This document shows, piece by piece, positions 25,440 through 37,360 of a stretch of DNA of 64,000 nt. The stretch comes from Clitopilus passeckerianus. Taxonomy: Eukaryota; Basidiomycota; Agaricomycetes; Agaricales; Entolomataceae. The notes below the pieces were generated by a model, which was given only the letters and a program-made list of their open reading frames with translations, was not told the DNA's origin and ran no database searches. Position 1 is the first letter of the stretch. Each line of letters starts with the position of its first letter. The stretch lies in NCBI GenBank assembly GCA_944990035.1, contig CALYLX010000143.1:372001-436000 (forward strand). The letters run 5' to 3'. The translations under genes and the position numbers were made by a program.

Positions 25440-26548
25440 CTAGTATTCCGTTTGAAAGCAAAGCGGCTTGTGTCCGCACAGCGGCATACTCCAATGCGCC
25501 CTCTGATGCTCCAGCGAGCACTGCCCCATGTGAGAGTCAGGATTTGAACAATCTGGAAATAACGAGCAGGCACTCACATATCTTGCCGTCTGGCACCTCG
25601 AGCATGCTTTTAGCGCCTCCTTCTTACCGCACCCCTCCATTGCACACTCGTCCCACCCCTTCAGAACTTTCCTAACTAACCTCAGCTCCGTGATGAATTC
25701 CGGATTCCCAAGTAACACCCCTAAAGCCCGTGTAGCCACTTCACATAGGAAGTCCCGATGACGCATCCGCGACCATTTGGTCAACCATGGGACGAGCCGT
25801 AATCGAGCTGAGGCTGAAAGAACGGATTCTTGGTCTCGGTTCTTGAAAAATGCCGTCAGAAGCGTCGTAATTAGTTGGATCGCCGAGCCTGCGAGGTCAG
25901 CGAAATAACCCAGTGGCTGGCCATCTGGGGACGGCGTGTGCATGTACATATCCCATTGAGGCGCGATATCCAAGCAGCGCTCCGTCAATACTTGAGTCAG
26001 GCGCTGGCTGTTTCGTGCCGCAGGTTTAGTCGATCGGAGGTATTTGTAAAAGTAAGGAGTGTGTTGAACGCCTTGTAGCATTTTGAAATATGCGTTGTTG
26101 ATCAGGATTTCTTGAGCCAAGTCTGGTCGAGGTGAAGGGGGCGGGTTCAAGAATTTGGCCACCGTTGCTGGGAGGTAGACGGCGGCGAACTGACACCAGA
26201 CGATTTCTTGTTGGGAATCTGGAAATCTGCTGTTGCAGAGTTCCTGTGGCAAAAGCCATGAGGACGAGGTTGAATGAGATCCTACGCCCCTCCACTCACC
26301 GAAAATGTAACCCTGTTCACCCGCTCCACTTCGTTGAAAGACTTAGAAAGCCGTGTTCGCTTTAATCCTGTTAAAGAATGGACTCACTGAGTTAATTCGA
26401 TTGATGCTTCAGACAAGTTGGACTTACCGAGGAGCAGAGCGAAATCCTCTGCGGACGCTGGGCCTTCACTCATGGGAGGAACGGTTTCGGAAGGAAACGC
26501 AGCTAGGGCGTCTGCATTTGCTTGCACAGCGGCAGCGACGCTGTCCAT
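25440..26548 (-). CDS. MYND zinc-finger family protein, copy E
   Basis: Intact four-exon member, first gene of the duplicated cassette. ATG 26546-26548 opens MDSVAAAVQANADALAAF...PPMSEGPASAEDFALLLG. Exon 2 after AACAG gives LKRTRLSKSFNEVERVNRV. Exon 3 after CCACAG starts ELCNSRFPDSQQEIVW and contains NNAYFKMLQGVQHTPYFYKY...ERCLDIAPQWDMYM, then DECAMEGCGKKEALKACSRC. Exon 4 gives CSLEHQRAHWSMPLCGHKPL, then CFQTEY. All eight finger ligands present. It lies 270 bp downstream of the stop of the P450 on the same strand and is closest to copy F: both share the RSTKP and TPSPD stretches that copies A to D lack. Confidence 0.8.
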
Positions 26549-26817
26549 GGCTGGTAGTGCCAGCTGGTGGCGATAAGGGACAAATGACCAGGCAGATGAT
26601 TAGTCACAACCGAATTCCAAGTCCACAAAGCCCAAGCCATTCTCGGATTGATACCACATCAGTCCCCATCCGCATGATAACCTAGACACCAGACATTGTG
26701 TTCGCGGAGAATACAATCATAATTGGTGACAAAAATCCAAGCAGATATCTGACAGATGCAGAGGTCACTACTACGCCACTACCATACGGTTAAGTACATA
26801 GATTCACGGTAATACAG

Positions 26818-28957
26818 TCATATGGTGCTATTCGTTTCATTCGTAACCCACGTTTCGATTAGGTCCTTGGTTTTAGAAGAGCGAGGTACGATGAGGCAGG
26901 GGAACGGTTTTGGATGGCTAAGAAGGCAGATCAGCTACCGGGCAAGTGACATCGCAGCGGCACACACCAAAGCAAAGAGAGGTGGTATTCTTGGTTCGGT
27001 CGGATCGGTTCTCCTTTCTCATCGGTTGCCATGAGTAAATTGAATGTGGAGAGGACAGACGCTGCAGTCATAAGGAAGGTCGACTGCGCTTTATGACGTC
27101 CAGGGCATACCCTGTGGACACTGTTCAGAAACCACAACGAGAGCTTGCATATTCCAGCCTTACCTCCGTCCGAATCCGAAGGCTATATCAAGCGGATTTC
27201 GGATAGACTCGTCAATCTTCCCATCCTTGAGATAGCGTCCCGGCTTAAACTCGAATGGATCAGGATAGACGGTTGGGTCATTGAGCATCGCCCTGTCATC
27301 AATCGGTAAGTTAAGCATGAATACAGAAAGGGCTTCGACTATTTTCGCACCATTGATTTGCTGCCACAATTGAACCCTTCGGAATGAGATACCCATCGTA
27401 AATATCATCCTCGGAAAGTAGATGGGGCATTCCTAGAGTCTCTATAAGCAAACACAGGTGTAACGTTGGGATCACCAGACCCACCAACAGGCGCTACAGG
27501 TTTCCAGCTAGAAAGCGAGAATCATGGGTCAATGAATCACACTTGAAAACATGAGATAAACGCACCGGGAGACCTCCATAAAGATAGCTGTAAGGTAAGG
27601 TAGCTGAGCAATGTCCGTAGGCTCAGGAAGCTGTTCATTAAGGACGATGTCCAGCTCCTCCTGAGCTTTCTTCTGAACTTCAGGATAGCAGACCATAGCA
27701 AGGAAAAAGGTAATAAGAGAAGACAGGGTTGTGTCGGCAGCGCCTGAAATTGTGGGATTAGGCGGCGAAAAAGTTGCAATACCATGGCCAGATATCTTAC
27801 CGGCATACGTGCTCGCTGCAACATCCTTCAACATGGCAAGATTAGTGTCCGAGTCACCCTTGTCACCAGACGCTTGCAGTTGCTCCGAGACCAGATTTGG
27901 GGAGTAGTCGGTACTGTTCTGCAACACTGGTGAATAATCTTTACGAGCGCCAAACATACTGACAGTAATCACCATTGCTTCCACAGCCTTGTCAAAAAGT
28001 GCATCACGCACACGATTCGAAAGTTCCCTGCATTGTTGCGCCAACGTTTGGAATGATGCTCCGGGAACCCAACTCGGAATATATCTCAGGAAGGGGATTG
28101 AATCGACCGCATAGACTCCTCCCGATACAATGTCGCTAAAGACCACCATTAGCTTGTCAACCAAGTCGAGATTGGGATCGTTCGTGGGTTGGGCTTCCAA
28201 GCCATAGGCCATTTGAATCGCTATCGATCCGACCAGGCTACCAGGTTAAGTATGGCGTTCAGCTTTTTTGAGGCGAGGACACTCACTGTTGAATATGTGA
28301 TCGGAAGTCCTTTGGGTTATCAAGAAGCTGTTTGAGGCACCGTCGAGCATGAAAGGCTTCACTTGAGTGATCAATCTTTGTATTTCCAAAGCCAAGGTGT
28401 GTTGTGAACATTCTTCGTGAATCCCTCCACCAATCCCCGTACGGCAAAGTCGCCAACACCCAACCCAAGCCTGATCTTCGTAATATCAGTAGGGGCACGG
28501 GGGCTACATTTATAGCTTGACCTACAATTCGAACATTACAGAAGAGGGTCTAAGAATATTATCAACCATATGAAGGAGGTATTAGTGAATCGGCAAGCTC
28601 ACCGTCCGGAATATATCCCAGATCTTTTGTCGAGCAACTCCCGTGCAACCTCATAGCTATTGAGTACGACTATTGATTGGCCGAGGGCACCCAAATGTAG
28701 GATGTCGGTATCTTGAAAACATGGCTTAGCGAGGAAGATGTTTTCTAGGCGGAACTCGTACTGTATTCCTTGGAAAGTTCTGAGAATCGCACCCAGTCCA
28801 GTCCACTCGGCATATTGTGCAGATTATCGATAAACGGAAGCTTCGGCGGTCCGGGAGGTAGCTTCTTCACCCTGCGACGCCATGATATAAAGTTGATAGC
28901 CACTACGGCGACGCCGACAGAGATAAAGGCGGTCCAGAAGTGAGAAGGAATGGGCAT
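26818..28957 (-). CDS. Cytochrome P450 monooxygenase 1
   Basis: Heme-thiolate monooxygenase, probably ER-anchored, substrate unknown. ATG 28955-28957; an N-terminal membrane anchor (FWTAFISVGVAVVAINFI), then the proline hinge KKLPPGPPKLPFIDNLHNMP. Helix C region has YGDWWRDSRRMF; helix I has GAADTTLSSLITFF; helix K has the E-x-x-R pair in FMEVSRW; the next block is DPFEFKPGRYLKDG; the heme loop FGFGRRVCPGRHKAQS spans an intron. The last exon, after a short intron, gives HPKPFPCLIVPRSSKTKDL and stops at 26818-26820. At least ten introns, all key motifs intact, about 510 residues. Very similar along its length to the P450 at 31487-33626. Confidence 0.88.
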
Positions 28958-29395
28958 CGTGTCGTTAAGAGAGATCTGTCAAGAGCGAAGATGTAAGGAA
29001 TGACGGACATATAAACCATTGTTGGGTCCTTGATCAACTGCGACTTGGTGGAGTGAACTCCAAGGGTCGTAAACCGTATACAAGTGGGCGGTGTTCCGGA
29101 TCAGAAGACATCAGTGTATCACCGTTTGAGTCTCGACTGGCTTCAAAACCGCAGGTATGTCGTGGAAACCAAGCACAGGTGGAGATAAACGGGAGCATGG
29201 CTCGGTGAAACGGATATCCTGGAAGTATGACGTGAAGGTGACCTGCGAGAACATCTACTTGCCTCACGCCTCTGGTTTGCCAGTAACCTTAGGGATGATC
29301 TATGTGAAAGAGAGGACCGTCATTGAAGCTGAAGTTAGGGCGAAATCATGGTTCATGGGCTGGATTTCGACAGTATTGTCACTCTCGCGATCCAC

Positions 29396-30129
29396 GAAAC
29401 ACGGAGCTGCCACGGGTTGATTGGTGTCGTCAGTACGTGTAGTTTTACCACCTATCCCTTGAGGGACGTTTGTTGAAGGGTACGAGTGGTCCCTAAACGA
29501 GTCGTCGTCTCGGCACGTTGAGCCATTGAGGAGATTAACGTGATGATATTTGTTGGCGTTTGGTTTTCGGACTCAAAACTCCTTCCGAAGAGGCACCATC
29601 ACTGGTGCGATTGGGTCAGAACCCAGCAGGGCCAAAAACTGTTTCTATTGGCCTTAGTTTCAACCAAAATTCAACATCTTTATACGCCTTCTGACGAGAG
29701 GCTCGACACCCTCATTGCTGCTCCGAATCTTGAAATGGTTCTAGGACCACCTTCTCCGGGTGGCGTAAAAGAGCGTTTGAAACTCTGTCTTGTGTCTCAA
29801 CCAAAATCTGCGTCGCGCAAGGACACCTAAAGCGTTGGACTGAATCTTCTGAGAGGAGAGATATGTAAAGGCCGAGCAGCGTGGCCACAAAGATTTTTCG
29901 GCTTCTTCCTCTCGCGGAACTGATCACAACTTCCTTAGGATCTCGCTGCTGCTCTAGCCCTCTCTGAAGTTGAATGTAAATATATTAAGCCGCGCTTGAA
30001 TATACCACACAGATGGCTGGTTCAAAATGGGTCGATTTTACCTCGCCTTGTCGAGACCGACGGCGTAGAACCTATTGACACCACTCGGGAAGTTGAACAG
30101 ACCACAAATAATATCATGATAACCAACAC
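29396..30129. other. Spacer between the two cassettes
   Basis: No supported gene. A 96-codon plus frame at 29540-29830 has no recognisable domain. The phrase TTTCAACCAAAATT and TCTCAACCAAAATC occur about 140 bp apart but the match is short. Confidence 0.3.
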
Positions 30130-31263
30130 TTAGTATTCCGTCCTGAAGCAATGAGCTTTATGACCCAACGTTGTTGGCAAACTCCAGTGGGCTTTCTGGT
30201 GTTCCGGTGAGCACTGATCAAGGGGCCAATGAGATGGATTCATCGTACTCGAATGGTAGATTATTACTCACATATCTGGCAGTTTGACATCTTGCACACG
30301 TCTTCAGCTCCTCAATATTACTACACCCCACCATCGCACATTCATCCCACCCCTTCATCATTCTTCGGACCATCCTCAGTTCTGCCATAGACTCCTCATC
30401 CCCGACCATTATTCCCAGAGCCCGGGTAGCCACCTCACATAGAAACTGCCTGTGTTGCATCCGGGCCCATTTGTTCAACCAAGTGAGAAGCCGCAGTCGA
30501 GTTGGCGATGACAGAACAGATTCTTGATCTGGGTTCTTGATGAATGTTGTTAGAAGCGTCGTAATGACCTGTACGACCGAGGCTGCGACGTCAGCAAAGT
30601 GACTTTGTGGCCTCTTGTCTGGAGAGGGCGTCGTCATATACGTGTCCCACACGGGCGCGATCTCCAAGAACCGTTCCGTCAATACTTGAGTCAAGATCGT
30701 ATTATTCCTCGCCACGGGTTTCGTAGATCGGAGGTATTTGAAAAAATATGGAGTGTGTTGAATCGATGTTATCATGACAAAGTATGCATTTTTTATCAGT
30801 ATTTCCTGTGCCACTTCTGGTCTGTGTGCTGGCGGTGGATTCAGAAATTTGTTGACTGTGGCTGGCAAGTATAAGGCACAGAACTGAGACCAGACAACCT
30901 CTTGTTCGGCGCTTGAGAATCTGCTGTTGCAGAGTTGCTGTATTGACGGGCCCTGGTGCATGAGGGGGAGACATAGCGAGATCCTGTATCTTCCACTCAC
31001 CACCATCGTGATCATGTTTGCCCGTTCCACTTCAGTCCGAGGGATCGGATAGCCGGATGCCTGCGTTAATCCTACAAAGTTCCGATAGAAACGATTATGA
31101 ACCACTCCTATGGACGCTGGCTTAGCTTACCGAGCATATGAGCGAAAACCTCAGACGACAGGGGCCCTTCGCTCATCGGAGGAAAGAAATCAGGAGGGTA
31201 ATCAGAAAGGGTCTGCGTATTTGCTTCCCTAGCCACTTTTCCAATGGAGGCGAGGCAGTTCAT
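30130..31263 (-). CDS. MYND zinc-finger family protein, copy F
   Basis: Intact four-exon member, first gene of cassette 2. ATG 31261-31263 gives MNCLASIGKVAREANTQT...PPMSEGPLSSEVFAHMLG. Exon 2 gives LTQASGYPIPRTEVERANMI. Exon 3, after AATACAG, begins QLCNSRFSSAEQEVVWSQF and contains KNAYFVMITSIQHTPYFFKY...ERFLEIAPVWDTYM, then DECAMVGCSNIEELKTCARC. Exon 4 gives CSPEHQKAHWSLPTTLGHKA, then HCFRTEY, stop at 30130-30132. Finger complete, with a one-residue insertion before GHK. 224 bp from the stop of P450 2. Confidence 0.8.
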
Positions 31264-31486
31264 GGTGGAGTGGAAGAGTGCTGAGAACTGAGAACTGAAC
31301 GTTGAAAAGTGGTGGTAAGAGGCAAGCTCCAAGCGCCTGATGACTCTAGGTCAGGAAAAGCCAAATGATGATACACGTGGTGTATTGGATATGTCATTTA
31401 CTGAAGATACAATCACATTCGGTTCAATTGTTCGAGCAGATATCGCATAGCTGTGTACAGACTCTTTACGCCACTATCCTACCCAC

Positions 31487-33626
31487 TCAGACAGCGCTAC
31501 TAGCTTCGTTGGCGGCCCATGTCTCGATGAGATCCTTTGCCTTAGACGAACGAGGCGCGATTAGGCAAGGGAACGGTTTTGGATGGCTACGAAGGCAGAT
31601 AAGGTACCATACAAATGTTATCGTATTGATACGCACCTGATCACAGAGAGGCGGTATTCTTGGTTCGGCCCAATGGGCTCTCCTTCGTCGTCGGTTGCCA
31701 TGAGCAAGTTGAATGTGGAGAGGACAGACGCTGCAGTAATCATAAAGGCAGATTGAGCAATATAACGCCCAGGACAGATCCTAATACAAAACTGTCAGGC
31801 GCTGTAGTTTTGGCCAACGGAAATCTCGCACCTCCTTCCAAATCCAAACATTATGTCTATCGGATTTTGGATTGATTCATCGATCGTCCCGTCCTTCAGA
31901 AAACGATCTGGTTGGAACTCGAATGGATCGGGATAGATCGCTGGGTCGGTGAGCATTGCCCTATAATGAATAGCTGAGTACGTGAACGTAGAGCACCAGA
32001 GGTAGGCCCTGACCACTGGTTTGCCGCCACGATCGAACCCTTCGGAATGAAATAACCGTTGTAGAAGTCATCTTCTGTAGAAACATGGGGGAATCCTGGT
32101 CCACCGTAATGTCGATGAGAATGCATGGGCCGTGTTCGAGGGGAGAAAGGATCAAACTCACCAATAGGTGTCACAGGTTTCCAACTGATAGCAAGATCAA
32201 TCATTCAGTGAATTCATCCCTAGAATCGTGGGTTCAACGCACCGGGAGACCTCCATAAAGATAGCTGTAAGGTAGGGCAGCTGGGCAATATCCGCATACT
32301 CAGGGAGCTGGCCATTCAGAACGGTATCCAGTTCCTTTTGGGCTTTCTTCTGAACTTCAGGGTAGCAGACCATAGCAAGGAAAAGGGTAATGAGAGAAGA
32401 CCAGGTAGTGTCTGCAGCGCCTAAGATTCTGTGATTAGGCAACTGAAAGGTGGCAGTACAATTAAAAGTATCTCACCAAGATATGTTGTCGCAGCAACGT
32501 CCTTCAAGATGTCGATATCGACTGGGTGGCCCTTGGCTCCAGATCCATGCAATTGGTCGGAGACCAGACTGGGTATGTAGGCGGAACTATTCTACAAAAC
32601 TCGTGAGTAATATTTTGAGAGCACCAAAATCGCGGGTGGAGCTCACCATAGCTTCCACAGCCCTGTCAAAGAGTGCATCTCGAACTAGATGCGAGAGTTC
32701 CGTAAATTCTTGTGCCAAGCGTTGGAACGATGCTCCAGGAACCCAACCCGGAATATATCTCAAGAAGGGGATGGTATCAACCAAATAGACCCCTCCCACC
32801 ATGATCCTGCTGAGGAGCTCCACTAGTTTGTCAGCCAGTTCAAGATTGGGGTCGTTCGTGGGTTGCGCTTCCAAGCCATAGGCCATTGAGATCGCTATCG
32901 ATCCAACCAGACTGTTGATAATTCAACACTGCGATCAGCTTCCTTGGGGTGAAGGCACTTACTGTTGGATATGCGATCGGAAGTCCTTTGGGTCATCGAG
33001 AAGCTGCTTGAGACATCGTCGAGCATAGAAGGCTTCGCGTGAGTGATCGATCTTCCCGAAGCCCAGGTGTCTCGTGAATATTCTCCGCGAATCCCTCCAC
33101 CTATCCCCGTACTGCAAAATCGACGACACCCAACCCATGCCAGATCTTTGCAAGATCAGCAAAGGCACCGAAGTATAACATTCAAAGAATGACCTACATT
33201 TCGAACATTACGGAAGGGGGCCTGACAAAATCGTCAGCTTCATGTGGTGTGTATTAACGAAGGATCAAGCTCACCGACTAGAATATATCCCCGACCTCTT
33301 GTCTAGCAACTCTCGCGCGATCTCGTACTTATTGAGAACGACGATGGAGTTGCCCAAGGCACCCATATGTAGGATGTCGGTATCTTAAGAGCTGTAAGCG
33401 AGGAAGATATTTTCTAGTGGCAACTCTTACCGTATTGCTTGCAAAGCTCGGAAAATCGCACCCAATCCAATCCACTTGGCATATTGTGCAGATTATCGAT
33501 GAAGGGAAGCTTCGGTGGTCCAGGAGGTAACTTCTTCACCTTGCGATGCCATGATAATAGCTGCATGACTAACACCGCGACGCCGATAGAGGCAAAGGCG
33601 GGCCAGAGCTGAGACGTAACGGGCAT
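31487..33626 (-). CDS. Cytochrome P450 monooxygenase 2
   Basis: Tandem paralogue of the P450 at 26818-28957 with the same exon plan. ATG 33624-33626; membrane anchor (LWPAFASIGVAVLVMQLL), hinge KKLPPGPPKLPFIDNLHNMP identical to its twin, helix C YGDRWRDSRRIF, helix I GAADTTWSSLITLF, helix K FMEVSR, DPFEFQPDRFLKDG, and heme loop FGFGRRICPGRYIAQS across an intron. Last exon HPKPFPCLIAPRSSKAKDL; stop 31487-31489. All motifs intact, so both twins are probably active. Differences cluster in the region between helices F and G and near the C-terminus, which may alter substrate choice (inference). Confidence 0.87.
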
Positions 33627-34189
33627 CCTGTCGTCGAGTAGGAGAGAGAACTGTCAAGAGGGAAGATGTGAAGAATGCCAGTAATTTAAACCATTGTTGG
33701 GTCCCTGATCGTCGCGCACTCTAAATGGTCATGTATGAGTGGCTGAACTCTCAATGTCATGAACTGAATACAAGTGGGTTTTCCGGATCAGAAGACATCA
33801 GTGTATATTCATTTGACTGGGTGCAGGTGGATAAGACCCATAAGATGGTGGGACCGATATCGCGAGAGGATGACGTGAAGGTGAGAGCCGCGAGAACATC
33901 TGATTGGCTCATGGATCTGGGACGCCAATAACCCTAGGTAGGGTATATGACTAGAGGGAGAACAGAAATTGAAGCTGAAGCGGAATCATGGTCCGTGGGC
34001 TGCGTTTCGACGACATTGTCATTCGTGGATATTGTCATCTTCTAGAGATTGGCTCGAACCCTACCACTTGGCCTCGAGGGCCCAGGAGCATACAAATCCT
34101 TCTTCTCAGCTCTCTCCGTCTTCCTTACCGGAGACCTGGTAAGGGGCTTCTTGGCCTTCTTCACTTTCTTCTTCGTACCTGTCTGAATC

Positions 34190-34729
34190 TCAGTAATCGG
34201 GGTCGCATTCGTAAGAGGCCATGAAGAGCTCACGTTTTTCCGTTGTCTGTCCCTCGTTCTCCTCCACAGGGCCATGCACCACAGGTTGCGAGTGAGCATG
34301 AGCATGAGCATGCCCGTTCCCGTCCTTGGCCACATGCATCCTCCCACACCCCTCGCATACCTCCAACCCACCCTTCCCATCCCATTCGCCTGCACCGAGC
34401 TTGGCGTACCAGTACTGGTGGCGGATCTTCCAGAATGCAGAATCTACACATAGATCCGAGTCGTCGAGTGACAAGAATGTGTCCGCATGATATGAAGGCA
34501 GCGAGCAGGCGCGCGGAGCATGCTTCTCGAGCGCTCGCTCAAATGCACGTTGCAGGTATCCTGACGAGTTTTCGAGGACAGCGGTCGGGGCATTAGCCGG
34601 GTGTTGAGAGGGTTCTAGGTCGTGGCCGGCGATTAACGTGTATGCAGAAAACACGTTTGCTACTGATATCTTCCGCCCCCCGGATAGAAGAGAAGCAATC
34701 GCTAGTTCGATATTGGATAGGGTTGGCAT
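34190..34729 (-). CDS. Hypothetical protein with C-x2-C and His-Ala repeat
   Basis: Single open frame of 179 codons from ATG 34727-34729 beginning MPTLSNIELAIASLLSGG. It contains FWKIRHQYWYAKLGAG, a short Cys motif EVCEGCGRMH and a low-complexity stretch GHAHAHAHS, and ends ASYECDPDY. No signal peptide or membrane segment. In another frame the DNA just downstream (34042-34190) encodes a very lysine-rich stretch (GTKKKVKKAKKPLTRSPVRK), so a longer spliced or frameshifted form is possible. Function unknown. Confidence 0.5.
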   Translation of the reverse strand: MPTLSNIELAIASLLSGGRKISVANVFSAYTLIAGHDLEPSQHPANAPTAVLENSSGYLQRAFERALEKHAPRACSLPSYHADTFLSLDDSDLCVDSAFWKIRHQYWYAKLGAGEWDGKGGLEVCEGCGRMHVAKDGNGHAHAHAHSQPVVHGPVEENEGQTTEKRELFMASYECDPDY

Positions 34730-36046
34730 GACTTCGCGTGGTGTACGAAATATATATGGCGAGGGTTTACTCGATGTTGGTGTTCAGAAGGTAAGTTCGA
34801 GGGCTCGCTGAACCCAGCAGAACCATCTTATATCCAACGCATGCCAAATCGAGCGGATGCCAAAGTGGACTCCGATGGAGTTGGGAGGACCATGCCAGTC
34901 AGCTTGTCTGGGGCGGTCGTTGGGTGGCTTCGTCATGCGCCCAACGGCAGCAGTTCCGATGGGCCAAAGTTGCAACAGTAGCCTTATTGTGCCGTACTGT
35001 AGGGACAATAGCAAGGGCCATGGAGAAAATTGCTTTTTGTTCGTGCGCGAGGTCAAAGTTCTGGGAGCTTTGACATCGCTGGGTGATCGTAAGGCCTCCC
35101 AATCGTTTGAGTTCTTGCAAAGGATTATGCTCTTCAAGGAGCGTTTGCCAAAGGGTATGAGCTATGTTCCAGCCTCGTTGAAGTGCTGCGTGAGGTGAGC
35201 ATGATGGTTTCGGAGAGAAAGCGAAGTATTTGTGGACGTTTGGTTCCTCATGGTCGATGACCACTATGTCCGCTATTTTGTATCAGCGCTATGGAACTGT
35301 CTTGGTACAGCATTTTGACGTGGTCAAAATGAGTAGAACTCTGGATAACAACAGCAACTCTACTGGAGATTTATACAGGACGATTCTACTCCTACACAGA
35401 GAGAATGACTACTATAACTCGGAAGTTAGGATGTAGAGGCGTTCAGCTCGCGATTGCCTGGAGGTCCGACTGTTACAACTAGGCAAATGTTCGAGTAAGC
35501 ATAATCAAGAGTCGGCTCATTTCCATGTGCCATACACTGGACGTTGAACTTGGAATAATCCGTGAGCGGGGTGACCCACAAAACCTCGATGCAGTCTTTC
35601 TACCAGATGCCCCATTTCGGCTCAGGTTCCTCACCATATTCAGTCAAGTACTTGCCCCTATGATGTCTGTCACGAAGACCTTCATCCAACGTTTCAATGG
35701 CCCCGTGTTTGGTAAACGTCGAGACCATCTCGTTGACTCACACGGGATGTTCTCCGGAACAAGACCAGCGGTCGCTATCTTGATAGATCCCTTTGAGCTT
35801 TGCTTGAAGGGAGAGCTCTTGACAGATACGCATGAGGGGAGCGTCATCGCCCTTGAGAAGCTTGACTGTAGTTTTAAGGGGTGGCACTTCAACTCGCCGA
35901 CCTTGATGGGGTACATGAAGCTTAGTCCGAATTCAAGGTCGCCGCCGTCGGGGAGGAACGACCCTTCAAGGGATAGTGTACATCATCAGAGAAGGGGAAT
36001 GAGATTGACCACAAGCACAGTTCTCCCAATGATCGGCACCAGGAGA
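34730..36046. other. Interval with unresolved frames
   Basis: Three frames have some coding look but none is convincing: 34899-35310 minus (reading DIVVIDHEEPNVHKYFAFSP, with a possible acceptor AATAG just before it), 35525-36055 plus (176 codons from ATG) and, antiparallel to it, 35644-35980 minus (GGDLEFGLSFMYPIKVGELK). I recognise none of them and cannot choose a strand for the last two. Confidence 0.2.
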
Positions 36047-36595
36047 CTAGTGTAGCTCCTCCATATCATCAACCATCCAAAGTACTCCTACTCCCGTTTC
36101 CGTCTTCTTCCCATTCGCCATATTATATGGCGTGCCGATGATCGTGATTCTGCGTCCACCTTTGATTCTACACACCGAAGAATAGCTCAAGTCAGAATCC
36201 ATTCCCCTCTTACATATCCAAGAGAAGATACCCACTGCACATCCATATTCGTCCAGTGGCCTCTGTTCAGATTCGTATCCTTATTATACTTCTTTTGAAC
36301 GAAGGCTATGACCTGTTTATCCCCTCCAAGAGGACAATGCGTGCACTTGATATGGATTGGTATCGTCTTGTGGAGCACGTCTGTCCAGCTACGAGATGAT
36401 ACCATGTGGTCCTCAGCGAGATCTCGTTGCTATTGGAAGGTGAAGGGGAAATCAATACATGGTTGAATACCTAAAACGGTGGAACAAAGCGAATACCTGA
36501 GCGCTATCTAGCCTCCACGGCTTCCCTCGTGTGGCAAGCACAGTACTAGCAGCCAAAAGAGCAGAAAGAAAGTTCAAAGCGATGGAGAGTTTCAT
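36047..36595 (-). CDS. Small secreted protein, tandem copy 1
   Basis: Three exons. ATG 36593-36595 gives a clear signal peptide (MKLSIALNFLSALLAASTVLA) followed by TRGKPWRLDSAQ. Exon 2 starts QRDLAEDHMVSSRSW and has IPIHIKCTHCPLGGDKQVIA, then FVQKKYNKDTNLNRGHWTNM. Exon 3 gives IKGGRRITIIGTPYNMANGK and ends WMVDDMEELH. About 140 residues with a single C-x2-C in the mature part. The intron after Ser-Ala-Gln has a normal GT donor. No known domain; secretion is the only supported property. Tandem with copy 2 at 37361-37953. Confidence 0.7.
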
Positions 36596-36970
36596 GGTCT
36601 TCGGAGCACGGTTAAACTTCTCTGTTCTAGGTATTACAGAATCCGAATGTTGGGGAGCTGACTAGTAGGAGCACGTAGAGAGCGCGAAGTGGGAGATGGA
36701 TTGAGACCGGCTCAATCAGGGATGACAGTGCGAGCGCAGTGGGGTTTTATATGTCCCCAGCTGGTCCCTGGTATCATCGAGTACACAATATCAAGCGATT
36801 TTGTGTCATGTATATCATCCGAAAGAAGCCTACAAATCAGTTTTTAAGGCGCTCTTTTGCTTTGCCGAGTTGAAGTACAAGAGCTTGTAGGTCCATGGGC
36901 GCTAGATGATAGTGGTTCAATGGAGAGGAACGCGAGTCGGGCCGTTTCAAAGCCATCAATTTCATCCATC
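36047..36970 (-). repeat. Tandem duplication unit 1 of secreted-protein gene and promoter
   Basis: Gene plus about 370 bp upstream match 37361-38345. Shared promoter strings include GAGACCGGCTCAATC, GGGGTTTTATA and CTGGTCCC; the TTTTATA element lies about 150 bp before each start codon and may be the TATA region. Confidence 0.6.
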
Positions 36971-37360
36971 CTTGTTCACGTACCTAAAGCATTTGGGGAC
37001 TCAGTGCGAGCCTACCTCACATCTTGAGTAACGTGAAAGTAAGGGTGGGGTCTCGTAACCAATTGTTAGAGTGTTCAGGGCAACGACTTTGGAATATGGC
37101 GGCGAGCACGAGCTGAGGGCTGGGCCGAGGTTGTCTCGGGGACAGGTCTTGTTGTCGAAAATACTCGAGAATGGCATATGAAGCGGACAATCACCGCTGG
37201 ATATACGTTCAGCAATGACCAAGATTCTCTCAAAAATGGAAGGTTGGTTCTCGGGGACAATATATTGTTGTGGTAAACTCCTGGAAAATCGTAATGACAT
37301 GAACTGCGTGCAATCGCCTTTGATGATCTTCACAGTCTCCCAATAATCGACACTGAAAGA
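36971..37360. other. Spacer between secreted-protein copies
   Basis: A 110-codon minus frame at 37001-37333 starts only with GTG and shows no domain. Nothing else supported. Confidence 0.25.

Larger units (their letters stand above)
25440..29395 (-). repeat. Tandem duplication unit 1 (MYND gene + P450 + upstream flank)
   Basis: Copy E, the first P450 and about 440 bp of P450 upstream sequence match, in the same order and strand, 30130-34030. In the flank, strings such as AAACCATTGTTGGGTCC and TTCCGGATCAGAAGACATCA occur in both units. Unit boundaries are approximate. Confidence 0.75.
30130..34030 (-). repeat. Tandem duplication unit 2 (MYND gene + P450 + upstream flank)
   Basis: Counterpart of 25440-29395. 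Gene order, strand and intron positions are the same; upstream similarity stops at about 34030 (ATCATGG...GTGGGCTG...TTTCGAC...ATTGTCA is shared, with scattered differences). Confidence 0.75.

Noticed and set aside
11098..34030. The MYND-P450 region as a classical secondary-metabolite cluster
   Set aside because: No polyketide synthase, peptide synthetase, terpene synthase or prenyltransferase is present in the window; only P450s and MYND genes.
35525..36055. 176-codon plus-strand ORF
   Set aside because: An equally open antiparallel frame exists, no domain is visible, and the end overlaps the last exon of the secreted protein gene. Kept only as unresolved.
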